From positions 223,812 through 287,811 of the forward strand of contig NZ_BPKY01000006.1 of NCBI RefSeq assembly GCF_019656055.1: a DNA stretch of 64,000 bases, written 5' to 3'. The stretch comes from Leuconostoc miyukkimchii. Its GTDB lineage: Bacteria > Bacillota > Bacilli > Lactobacillales > Lactobacillaceae. This document shows, piece by piece, positions 17,964 through 26,914 of the stretch (position 1 is its first letter; every line of letters begins with the position of its first letter). Under the pieces are notes generated by a model, which saw nothing but the letters and a program-made list of their open reading frames with translations, was not told the DNA's origin and did no database searches. The position numbers were made by a program, and so were the translations under genes.

Positions 17964-19349
17964 TTGGATTCTGGTCCGTCTATGCTCCTCAACTTTTTCA
18001 TTATTGTTGTGGTGCTATTACTCGCTATTCTATTTACACTAACAGAATATTCTTTGGTTAAGGTACGTCTCAGTGCTTTGCGTGATTTGCAAGAAAATCG
18101 TGAAAAGCCTTCACGAAATATAGCAAATGCTATCCACATGGTCACGCATTTAACTGAATACCTTTCAACCGCACAAGTTGGTATTACACTGACAAGTTTG
18201 ATTTTAGGTTGGGTTGGTGAAGAAACAGTTGCTAACATCATTCTAAGTTCAGGTGTCTTACCACCCGAATACGCTCGTGCTGTTTCCTCAGTATCTGCCA
18301 TGATCATTTTTACAATCGTTCATGCTGTATTCACTGATTTGGTACCCAAAAACATTGCCATTGAATCTCCTGTGAAGGTATTACTCGTCATTGTTCGTCC
18401 TGTACGTTTTTTCCATATTACACTTTTCCCAATGATTTGGGCGCTTGATCATTTATCAAACGTCATCACGCATATGCTTGGATTTCGTACGGATGGTGAA
18501 GAAGATATCTACTCACAAACTGAAATATTATCTCTATCTAAAAATGCTGCTGCTGCAGGAGAATTAGATGAGGAAGACCTAACATTTATGCAACGTGCTT
18601 TTGAGATGAATGATAAGGTCGCTGTTGATATTATGATTGATCGTACATCTATGACAGCAGTTGATGTTAAAACGCCGATTTCCGAAGCACTTAATTTGTA
18701 TTTACAAGAACGTTATTCCCGTTTTCCTGTGATTGCAGATAACGACAAGGATAAGGTTTTGGGATATGTATTTAACTATGATTTAGTGCGTCAAGCACGA
18801 ATTAAAGATACTGATCCCGTTTCAAAAATCATGCGTGACATCCCTGCAGTACCTGAAAACATGGACTTACATGATGTCATGGACGAAATGATCATCAAGC
18901 GTTCTCCTATTGCCATCGTCGTCGATGAATATGGTGGTACTAGTGGTTTAATTACTGATAAAGATATTTATGAAGAGCTTTTTGGTACCGTACGTGATGA
19001 AATCGATGATGTGTCTGATGATTATATTGAAAAGCTCGGTGATCATCATTATAAAGTTTCTGGTAAAATGACACTTTATGATTTTGAAAGATACTTCAAA
19101 CAAAATGTTAAGGAATTAGAAGATAACGATGCTGTTACTCTAACCGGTTATGTTTTAAATGAAGATCCTGAGTTTAGAGCTGGCGATACCATGAAAGTCG
19201 CTAACTTCGAACTCACCGCATTAGATTATGACAATGCTTATATTTCTCAATTCACCGTTACAGTTCTGCCAACACCGCGACAGGATCGTAACGACAATGG
19301 TATCTTTGATGAAGACGAAACTAAGGCGTCCGAGAAAGCCTCTTCTTAA
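17964..19349 (+). CDS. CNNM/CBS-domain membrane protein (CorC/HlyC family)
   Basis: Membrane protein of 461 residues related to Mg2+/Co2+ exporters and the so-called haemolysin C group. A DUF21 transmembrane region (about 1-190) is followed by a CBS pair (about 205-330; VDEYGGTSGLIT is the classic second-CBS motif). Then comes a CorC_HlyC domain (about 345-430) and an acidic tail. The start is taken as TTG because AGAGG lies nine bases upstream and the first membrane helix follows at once; the ATG six codons later lacks a ribosome-binding site. It probably moves divalent cations; substrate not shown by the sequence. Confidence 0.88.
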   Translation: MDSGPSMLLNFFIIVVVLLLAILFTLTEYSLVKVRLSALRDLQENREKPSRNIANAIHMVTHLTEYLSTAQVGITLTSLILGWVGEETVANIILSSGVLPPEYARAVSSVSAMIIFTIVHAVFTDLVPKNIAIESPVKVLLVIVRPVRFFHITLFPMIWALDHLSNVITHMLGFRTDGEEDIYSQTEILSLSKNAAAAGELDEEDLTFMQRAFEMNDKVAVDIMIDRTSMTAVDVKTPISEALNLYLQERYSRFPVIADNDKDKVLGYVFNYDLVRQARIKDTDPVSKIMRDIPAVPENMDLHDVMDEMIIKRSPIAIVVDEYGGTSGLITDKDIYEELFGTVRDEIDDVSDDYIEKLGDHHYKVSGKMTLYDFERYFKQNVKELEDNDAVTLTGYVLNEDPEFRAGDTMKVANFELTALDYDNAYISQFTVTVLPTPRQDRNDNGIFDEDETKASEKASS

Positions 19350-19386
19350 AAGATTACCTTTTATAATAAATTTTTGAGGAGGGAAT

Positions 19387-19467
19387 GTGTTGAAATACTA
19401 TGGTAATTTGTATAGCAGATACGCTCACAAATTATTGGTAGATACACAACTATACTATGCCTATTAA
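19387..19467 (+). CDS. Tyrosine-rich upstream ORF coupled to the next gene
   Basis: A 26-codon frame (GTG, then TTG) preceded by a very strong ribosome-binding site, GAGGAGG. It encodes LKYYGNLYSRYAHKLLV and then DTQLYYAY; seven of 26 residues are Tyr. Its stop overlaps the first codons of the following gene, which has no ribosome-binding site of its own. It is therefore most likely a leader peptide that delivers ribosomes to the downstream start. Confidence 0.55.
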   Translation: MLKYYGNLYSRYAHKLLVDTQLYYAY

Positions 19468-20122
19468 CCTTTATATTGTTCGACACGGTGAAACCTATTT
19501 CAATTTTTTGCACCGCTTTCAAGGCTGGTCAGATGCGCCTTTAACATCGAAAGGCATCCAGCACGGACTTGATGCAGGTTCGAGACTAGCCAACGTTCAT
19601 TTTGATGGTGCTTATTCTTCAGATTTAAGTCGTGCTATTCATACCGCACGTTATATTTTGCAGAACAACACATCCGATTCGCCTCTCAATCCCAAAGAAT
19701 TGCCTGATTTTCGTGAACAATTTTTTGGATCGTTTGAAGGACTTAATAGCGATACTGTCTCTGCAAAACTTAACGCATATAAAAATAGTTCTTTGAGTAC
19801 CTATGCTGATTTAATCAAGACGTATGGTATGGCTGAAGCAATGGACACAATTCGATTAGTGGACCCTTATAATTTTGCAGAAAACGATTCACAATGGTGG
19901 ACCAGAGTATCTCATGGATTTGATGATATTCGTAATCGTCACCATGATGGTGATAATGTCCTTATTGTGTCACATGGCACAACAATTCGTGGTATCGCTG
20001 AAAAATTAGATCGGCACGACCTTGCTGGTGATCCTGTAAAAAATGGTGCACTGATGCAAATAGAGTTACTCAACGATTCAGCAACTATTTCAAGATTTAA
20101 CGATGATACAACTATTTTTTGA
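19457..20122 (+). CDS. Histidine-phosphatase-superfamily protein (phosphoglycerate-mutase-like)
   Basis: 221-residue member of the RHG phosphatase family. The RHGE motif sits near residue 9 (IVRHGETYFN) and the second His in VSHGTTIRGIA. It lacks the full dPGM-specific segments seen in gpmA, so a phosphatase acting on an unknown phosphoester is more likely. An in-frame TAG 18 bases upstream fixes the start at or after this ATG, and there is no Shine-Dalgarno sequence before it. Translation probably depends on the overlapping upstream ORF. Confidence 0.85.
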   Translation: MPINLYIVRHGETYFNFLHRFQGWSDAPLTSKGIQHGLDAGSRLANVHFDGAYSSDLSRAIHTARYILQNNTSDSPLNPKELPDFREQFFGSFEGLNSDTVSAKLNAYKNSSLSTYADLIKTYGMAEAMDTIRLVDPYNFAENDSQWWTRVSHGFDDIRNRHHDGDNVLIVSHGTTIRGIAEKLDRHDLAGDPVKNGALMQIELLNDSATISRFNDDTTIF

Positions 20123-20184
20123 TAGATAATTTTTCTAAAAACTGATAAACTAACATTAACTTAAATAAAGGTGAGTATATTATA

Positions 20185-20202
20185 TTGTTGAACAAATTTT
20201 AA
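20185..20202 (+). CDS. Possible five-codon leader peptide of hflX
   Basis: TTG-TTG-AAC-AAA-TTT-TAA (MLNKF), nine bases after AAAGGTGAG, ending just before the first leader hairpin. An overlapping GTG frame of six codons (20171-20191) is an alternative. Such tiny frames are the usual sensors in ribosome-mediated attenuation, but here the assignment is tentative. Confidence 0.35.
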   Translation: MLNKF

Positions 20203-20208
20203 GATTCC

Positions 20209-20328
20209 ATACACAAAAATGATTAGATAGCTTAATTATTTTTATGTATACATCTTGAGATTGGTTCGTATTTTTACCTTTACCACGTAAAATACCTCCA
20301 GTCTCATAACTACTGGAGGTATTTTTTT
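20209..20328 (+). promoter_or_regulatory. hflX attenuator: antiterminator, terminator and masked ribosome-binding site
   Basis: Three structures. Hairpin 1: 20209-20226 pairs with 20232-20249 (one C-A mismatch, two G-U). Antiterminator: 20256-20264 with 20298-20306 (9 pairs), enclosing 20268-20277 with 20287-20295 (9 pairs, one bulge). Terminator: 20289-20302 with 20312-20325, 14 perfect pairs, 9-base loop, and a seven-T run ending at the base before ATG. Antiterminator and terminator share 20289-20306 and exclude each other. The hflX Shine-Dalgarno GGAGG (20315-20319) lies in the terminator stem, so the same fold also blocks translation of any read-through RNA. Confidence 0.8.
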
Positions 20329-21627
20329 ATGACTGAAACACACTCAAATATTGAAAATCCACGTCAAGTTTTCTTAGTAGGATTATCAACAAGTAATGGT
20401 AACTTTAATTATGAATTAGAAGAGCTAGCTAACCTTGCTAAAGCAAATAACTTAGAGCCTATCGAAACTTTTACACAAAAACTTGAGCGACCCAATCCGG
20501 CTACATACTTTGGTAAAGGTAAAGTCGAAGAATTAGCTGAAGCAGTTAATACCTATGATGTTGATATGATTATCGCAAACGATGAGTTATCACCATCACA
20601 GATTCGCAATTTAGAAAAAGTAACCCATGCCACAATTGTTGACAGAACAGGGCTTATCTTAGATATTTTTGCGCAACGTGCACAAACAAAAGAAGCAAAG
20701 TTACAAGTTCAATTAGCACGTTTACAATACCAACTACCTCGCCTGCGAACAAGTATGTCTGTCAGCTTGGATCAACAAACCGGTGCTGGTGGTGGCGGTT
20801 TTACATCTCGAGGTTCCGGAGAAACAAAACTAGAAGAATCACGCCGCCGTATTACAGCACAAATGGTTCATATTCGTCAAGATCTAGCTTCTCTTACAAA
20901 AGGCGATACGACACGTTCAATTCGTCGTAATAATAATGAGCTTGCAACAGTAGCTTTGGTTGGATATACCAATGCAGGTAAATCAACCCTAATGAATCGC
21001 CTATTAACACGGTTCGGTGTCGGATCAGAAAATAATGAAACAAAACAGGTTTTTGAAAAAAATATGTTATTTGCTACATTAAATACGACTGTGCGTCAAC
21101 TTACACTTCCTGATAAAAAACAGTTCCTATTAAGTGACACTGTTGGTTTTGTATCTAAGCTACCGCATAACTTAATTGCTGCATTCAAATCAACTTTGCA
21201 AGAAGCAGCCAGTGCTGATTTATTATTGCAAGTTGTCGATGTTTCTGACGATCATTATAAAGACATGATGGCTACTACTGAAAAAACATTGGCCGAAGTT
21301 GGCATCCATGACATCCCCATGATTACCATTTACAATAAAGCTGATCAGACAGAACTGGATTATCCTGAAGTCTCCGGCGAGAATGCTATTACTATCTCCG
21401 CTTTAGATGTCGCTTCACAAGATGCACTGATTTCATTAATTAAAAAACAAATATTTAAAGATGTAACAACTGTTAACCTTCATATTCCTTTTGATAAAGG
21501 TCATATCCAAGCACAATTGGCAGCAAAGCACACTTTCGAAACGCTCGATTATGATAGTACTGGTACTTTGATAACTGTTGACTTATCACCACTAGAACGC
21601 AATTTGTTTCAAGAATACATCTTGTAA
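20329..21627 (+). CDS. hflX: Ribosome-splitting GTPase HflX
   Basis: 432-residue GTPase that binds 70S ribosomes and splits stalled ones after heat or antibiotic stress. The N-terminal HflX domain has the NPATYFGKGKVEEL motif (about 55-68) and a Gly-rich linker (TGAGGGGFTSRGSGE, about 151-165). The G domain has GYTNAGKST (G1), DTVGF (G3) and NKAD (G4). The ATG directly follows the T-run of an attenuator whose stem holds its ribosome-binding site. Resistance-associated HflX homologues in Listeria are known to be controlled by antibiotic-induced attenuation, so induction by translation inhibitors is a reasonable inference. Confidence 0.96.
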   Translation: MTETHSNIENPRQVFLVGLSTSNGNFNYELEELANLAKANNLEPIETFTQKLERPNPATYFGKGKVEELAEAVNTYDVDMIIANDELSPSQIRNLEKVTHATIVDRTGLILDIFAQRAQTKEAKLQVQLARLQYQLPRLRTSMSVSLDQQTGAGGGGFTSRGSGETKLEESRRRITAQMVHIRQDLASLTKGDTTRSIRRNNNELATVALVGYTNAGKSTLMNRLLTRFGVGSENNETKQVFEKNMLFATLNTTVRQLTLPDKKQFLLSDTVGFVSKLPHNLIAAFKSTLQEAASADLLLQVVDVSDDHYKDMMATTEKTLAEVGIHDIPMITIYNKADQTELDYPEVSGENAITISALDVASQDALISLIKKQIFKDVTTVNLHIPFDKGHIQAQLAAKHTFETLDYDSTGTLITVDLSPLERNLFQEYIL

Positions 21628-21641
21628 AATCCACTCAATAT

Positions 21642-21683
21642 AAAAATAGCCGATAACTCGTAATTGAGTTATCGGCTATTTTT
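21642..21683. terminator. Bidirectional terminator between hflX and the exporter gene
   Basis: Perfect 18-bp stem (AAAAATAGCCGATAACTC and complement) with a six-base loop. Confidence 0.92.
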
Positions 21684-21737
21684 ATATTGACATGTCTATT
21701 GATGGTTAAAATTGATAATCACTGCTAATCTGTTAAT

Positions 21738-23087
21738 TCATACGGTAGTTTTATGAGTATGAAAATGTAAAAAAATTAGCCCGAAAATAATCATAGCGAT
21801 TATAACTGATAAGTATCCAAACGTTTGAAAACCAGAGGTTTCACCCATTTTTGATTGTAACAAAGCGCCTACCGTTGTTCCTAATGCACCCATAAACATC
21901 TGTGCTGTTTGTATAATTGCCGTTGCATCAGTTTTCTCTGACACACTAACATCAACCAGTGCAGCAGTTTGTGCACCTGTAAAAGCCATATTACGACCAA
22001 CAATAAAGCCAATATACAATAAAATAATAGAAATAAGTGCCATTTGTTTAGTCCATAGTGACATTATAAGTATTACAACTATAAAAATCCAGTTTCCCAT
22101 ATATAATGGTATTTTAGCACCGTTTAAATCATACAATCTACCAAACACCGGATTTAACAATGCGCCAATAATTGAGCCAGGTAATAGAGAAAATCCTGCC
22201 CAAAAACTAGAGGTATGCAAAACCTCCTGCAAAAAAGTTGGAATAATTAAATTGAACCCTAACAAAACAAACATATAGAGTGCAATCGGAACCAAAAGTG
22301 TGACGAATTTTATTTCAGTAAATAATCTTAAATTCAAAAAACTTTGGTTTGAACTCTTCCCCCGCCAAATAAAAGCCACTAATGCAATGATTATAATAAC
22401 AACAAACATCCAATTAACATTACCTTTTTCTAATTGATTAACAACAAGTAACGTTAAAATTAAAAAAATAGACAGTAACGAAAAAGCGACTAAATCAAAC
22501 TTTTTCGTTAACTGTTGACGTTCTATATCAACTACTGTTCGCCATCCAAGTATAAGTGATAGCATTGGTGCCAATAGTGCAATGAAGAAAATAGCGCGCC
22601 AACCTAACGTGTCTACTAATATACCGCCATATGTCGGTCCAAATGAAGGTGCTAAGCTAATAACTAATGCAGCAAAACCCATCCATACACCAATTTTAGA
22701 ACGTGGTATGGTTGCCATCACAACATTAAAAACCAATGGCATTGCAATTCCAGCAGCAATACCTTCTAGAACACGTCCTATTAAAAGAACAGTAATATTA
22801 CTTGCAAAACCTGCAATTAATGTGCCCACCATAAAGATAAACACACTCATAAGCCATAATTTCCGACTACTAAATTTTTTTGTTAAGTAAGCACTTGTAG
22901 TGACCATGACTGTCACCGCAAGTAAATAAGCTGTTGTCACCCACTGAATGACGTTCAATTCTGTACCAAAAACTTGTGTTAACGTAGGAAACGTCACATT
23001 CATTGCTGTTTCAGCCATAATACCTGCAAAGGCCACCAAAGCCACTGATACAATGCCAAGTGCCGTTTTTAATGATACTTTTTCCAT
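21738..23087 (-). CDS. MFS drug-type exporter (DHA2/EmrB-QacA-like)
   Basis: 449-residue proton-driven exporter with 12-14 hydrophobic segments. The N-terminal MNVTFPTLTQVF and QWVTTAYLLAVT segments and the motif-C-like stretch APSFGPTYGGILVD are typical of DHA2 multidrug exporters. The substrate cannot be read from sequence. The gene has a near-consensus promoter with a palindrome over the spacer and -10, and a GC-rich hairpin in its leader, which points to regulated expression. No regulator gene is adjacent. Confidence 0.87.
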   Translation of the reverse strand: MEKVSLKTALGIVSVALVAFAGIMAETAMNVTFPTLTQVFGTELNVIQWVTTAYLLAVTVMVTTSAYLTKKFSSRKLWLMSVFIFMVGTLIAGFASNITVLLIGRVLEGIAAGIAMPLVFNVVMATIPRSKIGVWMGFAALVISLAPSFGPTYGGILVDTLGWRAIFFIALLAPMLSLILGWRTVVDIERQQLTKKFDLVAFSLLSIFLILTLLVVNQLEKGNVNWMFVVIIIIALVAFIWRGKSSNQSFLNLRLFTEIKFVTLLVPIALYMFVLLGFNLIIPTFLQEVLHTSSFWAGFSLLPGSIIGALLNPVFGRLYDLNGAKIPLYMGNWIFIVVILIMSLWTKQMALISIILLYIGFIVGRNMAFTGAQTAALVDVSVSEKTDATAIIQTAQMFMGALGTTVGALLQSKMGETSGFQTFGYLSVIIAMIIFGLIFLHFHTHKTTV

Positions 23088-23110
23088 ATTTTTCCTTTAC
23101 CTCTCAAAAC

Positions 23111-23151
23111 AAATAAAAGCTGATCCGCCCCATTATGGCTGATCAGCTTTT
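23111..23151 (-). promoter_or_regulatory. Terminator-like hairpin in the exporter leader
   Basis: Eleven-bp stem AAAAGCTGATC / GATCAGCTTTT (23151-23141 with 23125-23115), loop of 15 bases with inner GCC/GGC pairing, then TTTTATTTG. It lies between promoter and start codon and can act as an attenuator. Confidence 0.6.
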
Positions 23152-23184
23152 ATACTCGCTAAAATTGAGTTTATTATGTTACTA

Positions 23185-23213
23185 AGTATACCGGAATACC
23201 TAAAAACTGTCAA
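23185..23213 (-). promoter_or_regulatory. Exporter promoter with overlapping palindrome
   Basis: TTGACA (23208-23213), 17-base spacer, TATACT (23185-23190). The imperfect palindrome GTATACCGGAATAC (about 23186-23199) covers the spacer and the -10 and is a good operator candidate. Confidence 0.75.
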
Positions 23214-23287
23214 CGCTATGATGGTTCTCCAACAAACTCTACCTATGTATGGTTGAAGTGTCAACCTATTACCTATTCTAAAAACGA

Positions 23288-23317
23288 AAAAAGCCAATCC
23301 GTAGATTAGGCTTTTAT
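23288..23317 (-). terminator. rplM-rpsI terminator
   Basis: AAAAGCC / GGCTTTT stem with an inner AATC/GATT pairing and a T-run. Confidence 0.8.
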
Positions 23318-23352
23318 TAACGCTGTAGCTTTTAACAAAACGTAAATATTTA

Positions 23353-23748
23353 TTAACGCTTTGAGAACTGTGATGCCTTACGAGCCTTTTTAAGACCTGG
23401 CTTCTTACGTTCTTTCATACGTGAGTCACGAGTCAACAAACCTGCTGCCTTCAATGCTGCACGAAAATCTGGGTCAACTGTCAACAACGCACGAGCGATA
23501 CCGTGACGTGTTGCACCAGCTTGACCAGAATAACCACCACCGATAACGTTAACTAATACATCATAGTTGCCTAATGTTTCAGTAGCATTAAATGGTTGTA
23601 AAACAACTTCACGCAAGTTAGCGAAAGGAATATATTCTTCGATTGACTTGCCGTTCATTGTGATTTGGCCATTACCTGGAACCAAACGCACACGAGCAAC
23701 TGAGTTCTTACGACGGCCTGTGCCGGCATATTGTACTGCTGTAGCCAT
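23353..23748 (-). CDS. rpsI: 30S ribosomal protein S9
   Basis: 131 residues. The N-terminal [16 protein letters not shown] motif and the basic C-terminus ending [12 protein letters not shown], which reaches the P-site tRNA, are both intact. Follows rplM by 18 bases, the usual pair. Confidence 0.98.
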   Translation of the reverse strand: MATAVQYAGTGRRKNSVARVRLVPGNGQITMNGKSIEEYIPFANLREVVLQPFNATETLGNYDVLVNVIGGGYSGQAGATRHGIARALLTVDPDFRAALKAAGLLTRDSRMKERKKPGLKKARKASQFSKR

Positions 23749-23766
23749 AATTTAGATTCTCCTTTC

Positions 23767-24210
23767 TTAAATCAACGTGTTGATGTCAAGTGCTTCAGGC
23801 TTTTGTGCTGCATGACCATGTTCTGATCCTGCAAACACGTGCAAGTTCAAGCCTTGCTTACGACCCAAAGTGTTCTTTGGTAACATACCATGTATTGATA
23901 ATTCAAGTAACTTTTCTGGATTGAATTCACGGTAGTTTCCGGCTGTGCGAGCCTTCAAACCACCTGGGTGGTTTGAGTGATGGTAATAAACTTTATCTGT
24001 TGCTTTTTTACCAGTCAACTTAACTTCGCTTGCATTGATAATGATAACATGGTCACCCATGTCAACGTTTGGTGTAAACGTTGGCTTGTTCTTTCCACGT
24101 AAAATTGAAGCAACTACTGTTGACAGACGTCCCAAAACAACGTCCTTGGCATCAATAATGTACCACTTCTTTTCTATTTCACCTGGTTTTGCTAAAAATG
24201 TTGTACGCAT
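23767..24210 (-). CDS. rplM: 50S ribosomal protein L13
   Basis: 147 residues. [20 protein letters not shown] and [11 protein letters not shown] are family hallmarks. Preceded by a structured leader, consistent with autoregulation by L13 as proposed for Firmicutes. Confidence 0.98.
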   Translation of the reverse strand: MRTTFLAKPGEIEKKWYIIDAKDVVLGRLSTVVASILRGKNKPTFTPNVDMGDHVIIINASEVKLTGKKATDKVYYHHSNHPGGLKARTAGNYREFNPEKLLELSIHGMLPKNTLGRKQGLNLHVFAGSEHGHAAQKPEALDINTLI

Positions 24211-24307
24211 GTTTGCGCTCCTTTGATTAGTTGTTTACAGGCATGACCGTTCCTTGTCATGCAATTACAATAAGTTTCCGGGGCTTATCGTGAGGTAAAC
24301 AATACCG
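24211..24307 (-). promoter_or_regulatory. L13-type leader RNA of rplM-rpsI
   Basis: Two hairpins in the roughly 97-base leader: ACGATAAG / CTTATTGT with loop CCCCGGAAA, and GCATGAC / GTCATGC with loop AAGGAACG. Position and shape fit the L13 leader family of Firmicutes; I judged this by eye. Confidence 0.6.
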
Positions 24308-24313
24308 TGTATA

Positions 24314-24342
24314 ATCTTACCTAAAATACTGTGGTTTGTCAA
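24314..24342 (-). promoter_or_regulatory. rplM promoter
   Basis: TTGACA (24337-24342), 17-base spacer, TAAGAT (24314-24319). Confidence 0.75.
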
Positions 24343-24373
24343 TGATTTTGACCAAAATTTACCTAGTTTAACA

Positions 24374-24405
24374 AAAAATAATTTTATTTAAACAAAATTA
24401 TTTTT
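24374..24405 (-). terminator. AT-rich terminator after truA
   Basis: Twelve-bp stem of A/T pairs (AAAAATAATTTT with its complement), eight-base loop, T-run on both strands. Confidence 0.6.
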
Positions 24406-24412
24406 CATGCTA

Positions 24413-25180
24413 TTAATCATAATATATTTCATCGAGATACAACCCACTGGCTGGGGCCGTAAACCTTGCTTGCTCACGATCTCTGACAGCAATCAATCGC
24501 ACAATATCGTGAACATCTCGTCGCCCATTTCCGATTTCTAATAGTACGCCGACCATAATACGAATTTGATTGTATAAAAATGCATTACCTTCAAAAGTAA
24601 AAACCAATTCCTGTTCCTGATTGTTGATCTCAATATCAGCACGTGTTATTGTACGAACAGTAGTAGCAGTTTGGTTTCCTGACGCCGCAAAGCTTGCAAA
24701 ATCATGTTCACCTATCAAATCTGGCAATCCCAATTTAATACGTTCAACATCCAGTTGCCATTGAAAGTGCCCTGTGTAGTGTCGTTTAAAGGGATCTGTA
24801 AAATCTTGTGTTGACACTCGGTAAATGTAACGCTTAGCATGAGTGTTAAACCGAGCATGAAAATCACTTGCAACTTCATGAACAGATTTAATTATAATAT
24901 CTCTTGGTAGTAAGGTGTTCAGACCTTTTCGCACACCATCAACCTTGATGTTAAATGGCAAATCAAAATGAACAACTTGTCCAAAAGCATGCACCCCTGT
25001 ATCTGTTCTTGACGCGCCAACAACTTTAATAGCTGGCACTGGATTTTTAGCCATTTGATTAACTGCTTTATTCAATTCACCCTGCACTGTTCGCTGTCGT
25101 TCAATGCCGTTTTTTGTTTGGACCTGAAAACCAAAAAAATCAGCACCATCATAAGCAACTATCGCCTTATATCGCGGCAT
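24413..25180 (-). CDS. truA: tRNA pseudouridine(38-40) synthase
   Basis: 255 residues; isomerises uridines in the anticodon arm of tRNAs. The catalytic Asp is in SRTDTGVHA (about residue 60) and the RNA-binding motif FLYNQIRIMVG is near 200. Downstream of ecfT in the usual ECF-truA order. Confidence 0.97.
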   Translation of the reverse strand: MPRYKAIVAYDGADFFGFQVQTKNGIERQRTVQGELNKAVNQMAKNPVPAIKVVGASRTDTGVHAFGQVVHFDLPFNIKVDGVRKGLNTLLPRDIIIKSVHEVASDFHARFNTHAKRYIYRVSTQDFTDPFKRHYTGHFQWQLDVERIKLGLPDLIGEHDFASFAASGNQTATTVRTITRADIEINNQEQELVFTFEGNAFLYNQIRIMVGVLLEIGNGRRDVHDIVRLIAVRDREQARFTAPASGLYLDEIYYD

Positions 25181-25257
25181 ATTAATTTAGAAGCGTGCTT
25201 ATTATATTTCACACACTTTTCCTCCATTTAATTAGCACAGCCATGTCTCACAAAAAA

Positions 25258-26064
25258 TCACACGTGCGCTAGTTCTTTAATGACAAAAAATATAATAACA
25301 AATCCACCAAGCGCAACAAAGGCTAGTTTATCTGTTTTTTGGTAACTTAAAACACGATATTTCGTGCGCTGGACAGCATCCTTAAAACCACGTACTTCCA
25401 TTGCATTCGCTAAATCAAGTGCGCGTTGTAACGCTCCCACAAATAACGGAATTAGTAGCGGAATAATTGCTTTTGCACGCTTCACAGGTCCGCCTGTTGA
25501 AAAGCTCATACCACGTGATTTTTGTGCATTCATAATTTTTTGTGTTTCATCCATCAATAATGGCACAAAACGCAACGCAATCGCTAACATCAATGATAAT
25601 TCAGCAACAGGAATGCCTATTTTTTTTAATGGACCTAATAAAGATTCTAAAGCATTAGCAATACTTGTGGGTGGTGTTGTCAATGTTAGAATCGTGGACA
25701 TCAATATAATTAACACAAAGCGAACCATCACATAAACCGCATTTATAACTCCTGGTACAGTAACTCGTAATGGTCCAAAGCTAAATAATACTGGTGTTCC
25801 TGGCGTAAATAAAAGTTGTAGTACAACTGTAAATAAAATTAACCAAAATATTGGCTTTAAGCCATCCCAATAAAGTTTAAAAGGTTGATCTGTTAATTTA
25901 ACCAATACAATAACGAAAAGAGTTGTCCAAGCATAGGTTTGCCAGCTATTAGCCCAGAGCATAACAAGAATATAAACAAACGTTATAAGCATTTTTGTAC
26001 GCGGATCAAGACGGTGGACCCATGAATTGCCGGAAACAAAGCGACCAATCATAATATTATTCAT
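25258..26064 (-). CDS. ecfT: ECF transporter transmembrane subunit T
   Basis: 268 residues with five to six membrane helices; shared scaffold linking the ATPases to exchangeable vitamin-binding S components. The two Ala-Arg-Gly-type coupling motifs appear as KSRG and EVRG. The ATG six bases after GGAGG is used rather than an upstream in-frame TTG inside that site. Start overlaps the ecfA2 stop by eight bases (ATGAATAA), so translation is coupled. Confidence 0.95.
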   Translation of the reverse strand: MNNIMIGRFVSGNSWVHRLDPRTKMLITFVYILVMLWANSWQTYAWTTLFVIVLVKLTDQPFKLYWDGLKPIFWLILFTVVLQLLFTPGTPVLFSFGPLRVTVPGVINAVYVMVRFVLIILMSTILTLTTPPTSIANALESLLGPLKKIGIPVAELSLMLAIALRFVPLLMDETQKIMNAQKSRGMSFSTGGPVKRAKAIIPLLIPLFVGALQRALDLANAMEVRGFKDAVQRTKYRVLSYQKTDKLAFVALGGFVIIFFVIKELAHV

Positions 26065-26914
26065 GATCAACCTCCTTATTAATTAAATCAGCCAACTCAA
26101 TCAAAGTTAAAGGTCGCCGAGACAAGAAAACACCGTTTTTTCGCAATTTTTCTGCTAACTGACCTGCTTTTGGCAAATCAAGTTTCATTGTCTCAAACCA
26201 TGATAGGTCACGATTAAATAACTTTTTAGGTGATTCTTGTGCAACGACATGCCCATTTTGCATCACAATTACTTGATCCGCCACAGCGATTACATGATCC
26301 ATTTGATGTGAAATGAAGACGACAGTCTTACCCAATGCTTTAAGTTCTTGTACTAAGTTCAATAGCTCCGCCTGCCCTTTAGGATCCAAACCGGCAGCAG
26401 GTTCGTCCATGATAACAACATTAGGGTTACTCGACAATGCGCCTGCCATTGCAACACGCCGCATTTGCCCACCTGATAACTCAAATGGTGATCTATACCA
26501 TAACTCTGATGAGACACCCACTCGCTTAAGCGCCTGTTCTGCTGCCAGTTTCGCCTCTGCTTTTGTTGCACCAAAATTCAAAGGTGCATACATCACATCC
26601 TCCAAAACTGTATTAGCAAATAATTGATTTTCAGGAAACTGAAATACGATACCAACATTTTTACGTAACTGCACTAATATCTTTTCCTTAGTACTGGCAG
26701 TTAATTGAAAATCATCAATAATAATGCGGCCACTAGTTGGCTTCAAAAGACCATTAATATGTTGAATTAATGTTGATTTGCCAGAGCCAGTTTGACCTAC
26801 AATCGCTGTTACTTGACCAGTTGCTATCTGAAGTGTCACATCATGTAAAATACTGCGAGCCAATGTCGTCCCTGCACCGTAACTAAAATTCACTTTTTCA
26901 AATGTGATAGCCAT
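26057..26914 (-). CDS. ecfA2: ECF transporter ATPase A2
   Basis: 285 residues. Walker [10 protein letters not shown] (about 40-48), signature [13 protein letters not shown], Walker [13 protein letters not shown]. Forms a heterodimer with EcfA1 to energise vitamin uptake. It overlaps ecfA1 by 25 bases. Confidence 0.96.
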   Translation of the reverse strand: MAITFEKVNFSYGAGTTLARSILHDVTLQIATGQVTAIVGQTGSGKSTLIQHINGLLKPTSGRIIIDDFQLTASTKEKILVQLRKNVGIVFQFPENQLFANTVLEDVMYAPLNFGATKAEAKLAAEQALKRVGVSSELWYRSPFELSGGQMRRVAMAGALSSNPNVVIMDEPAAGLDPKGQAELLNLVQELKALGKTVVFISHQMDHVIAVADQVIVMQNGHVVAQESPKKLFNRDLSWFETMKLDLPKAGQLAEKLRKNGVFLSRRPLTLIELADLINKEVDHE

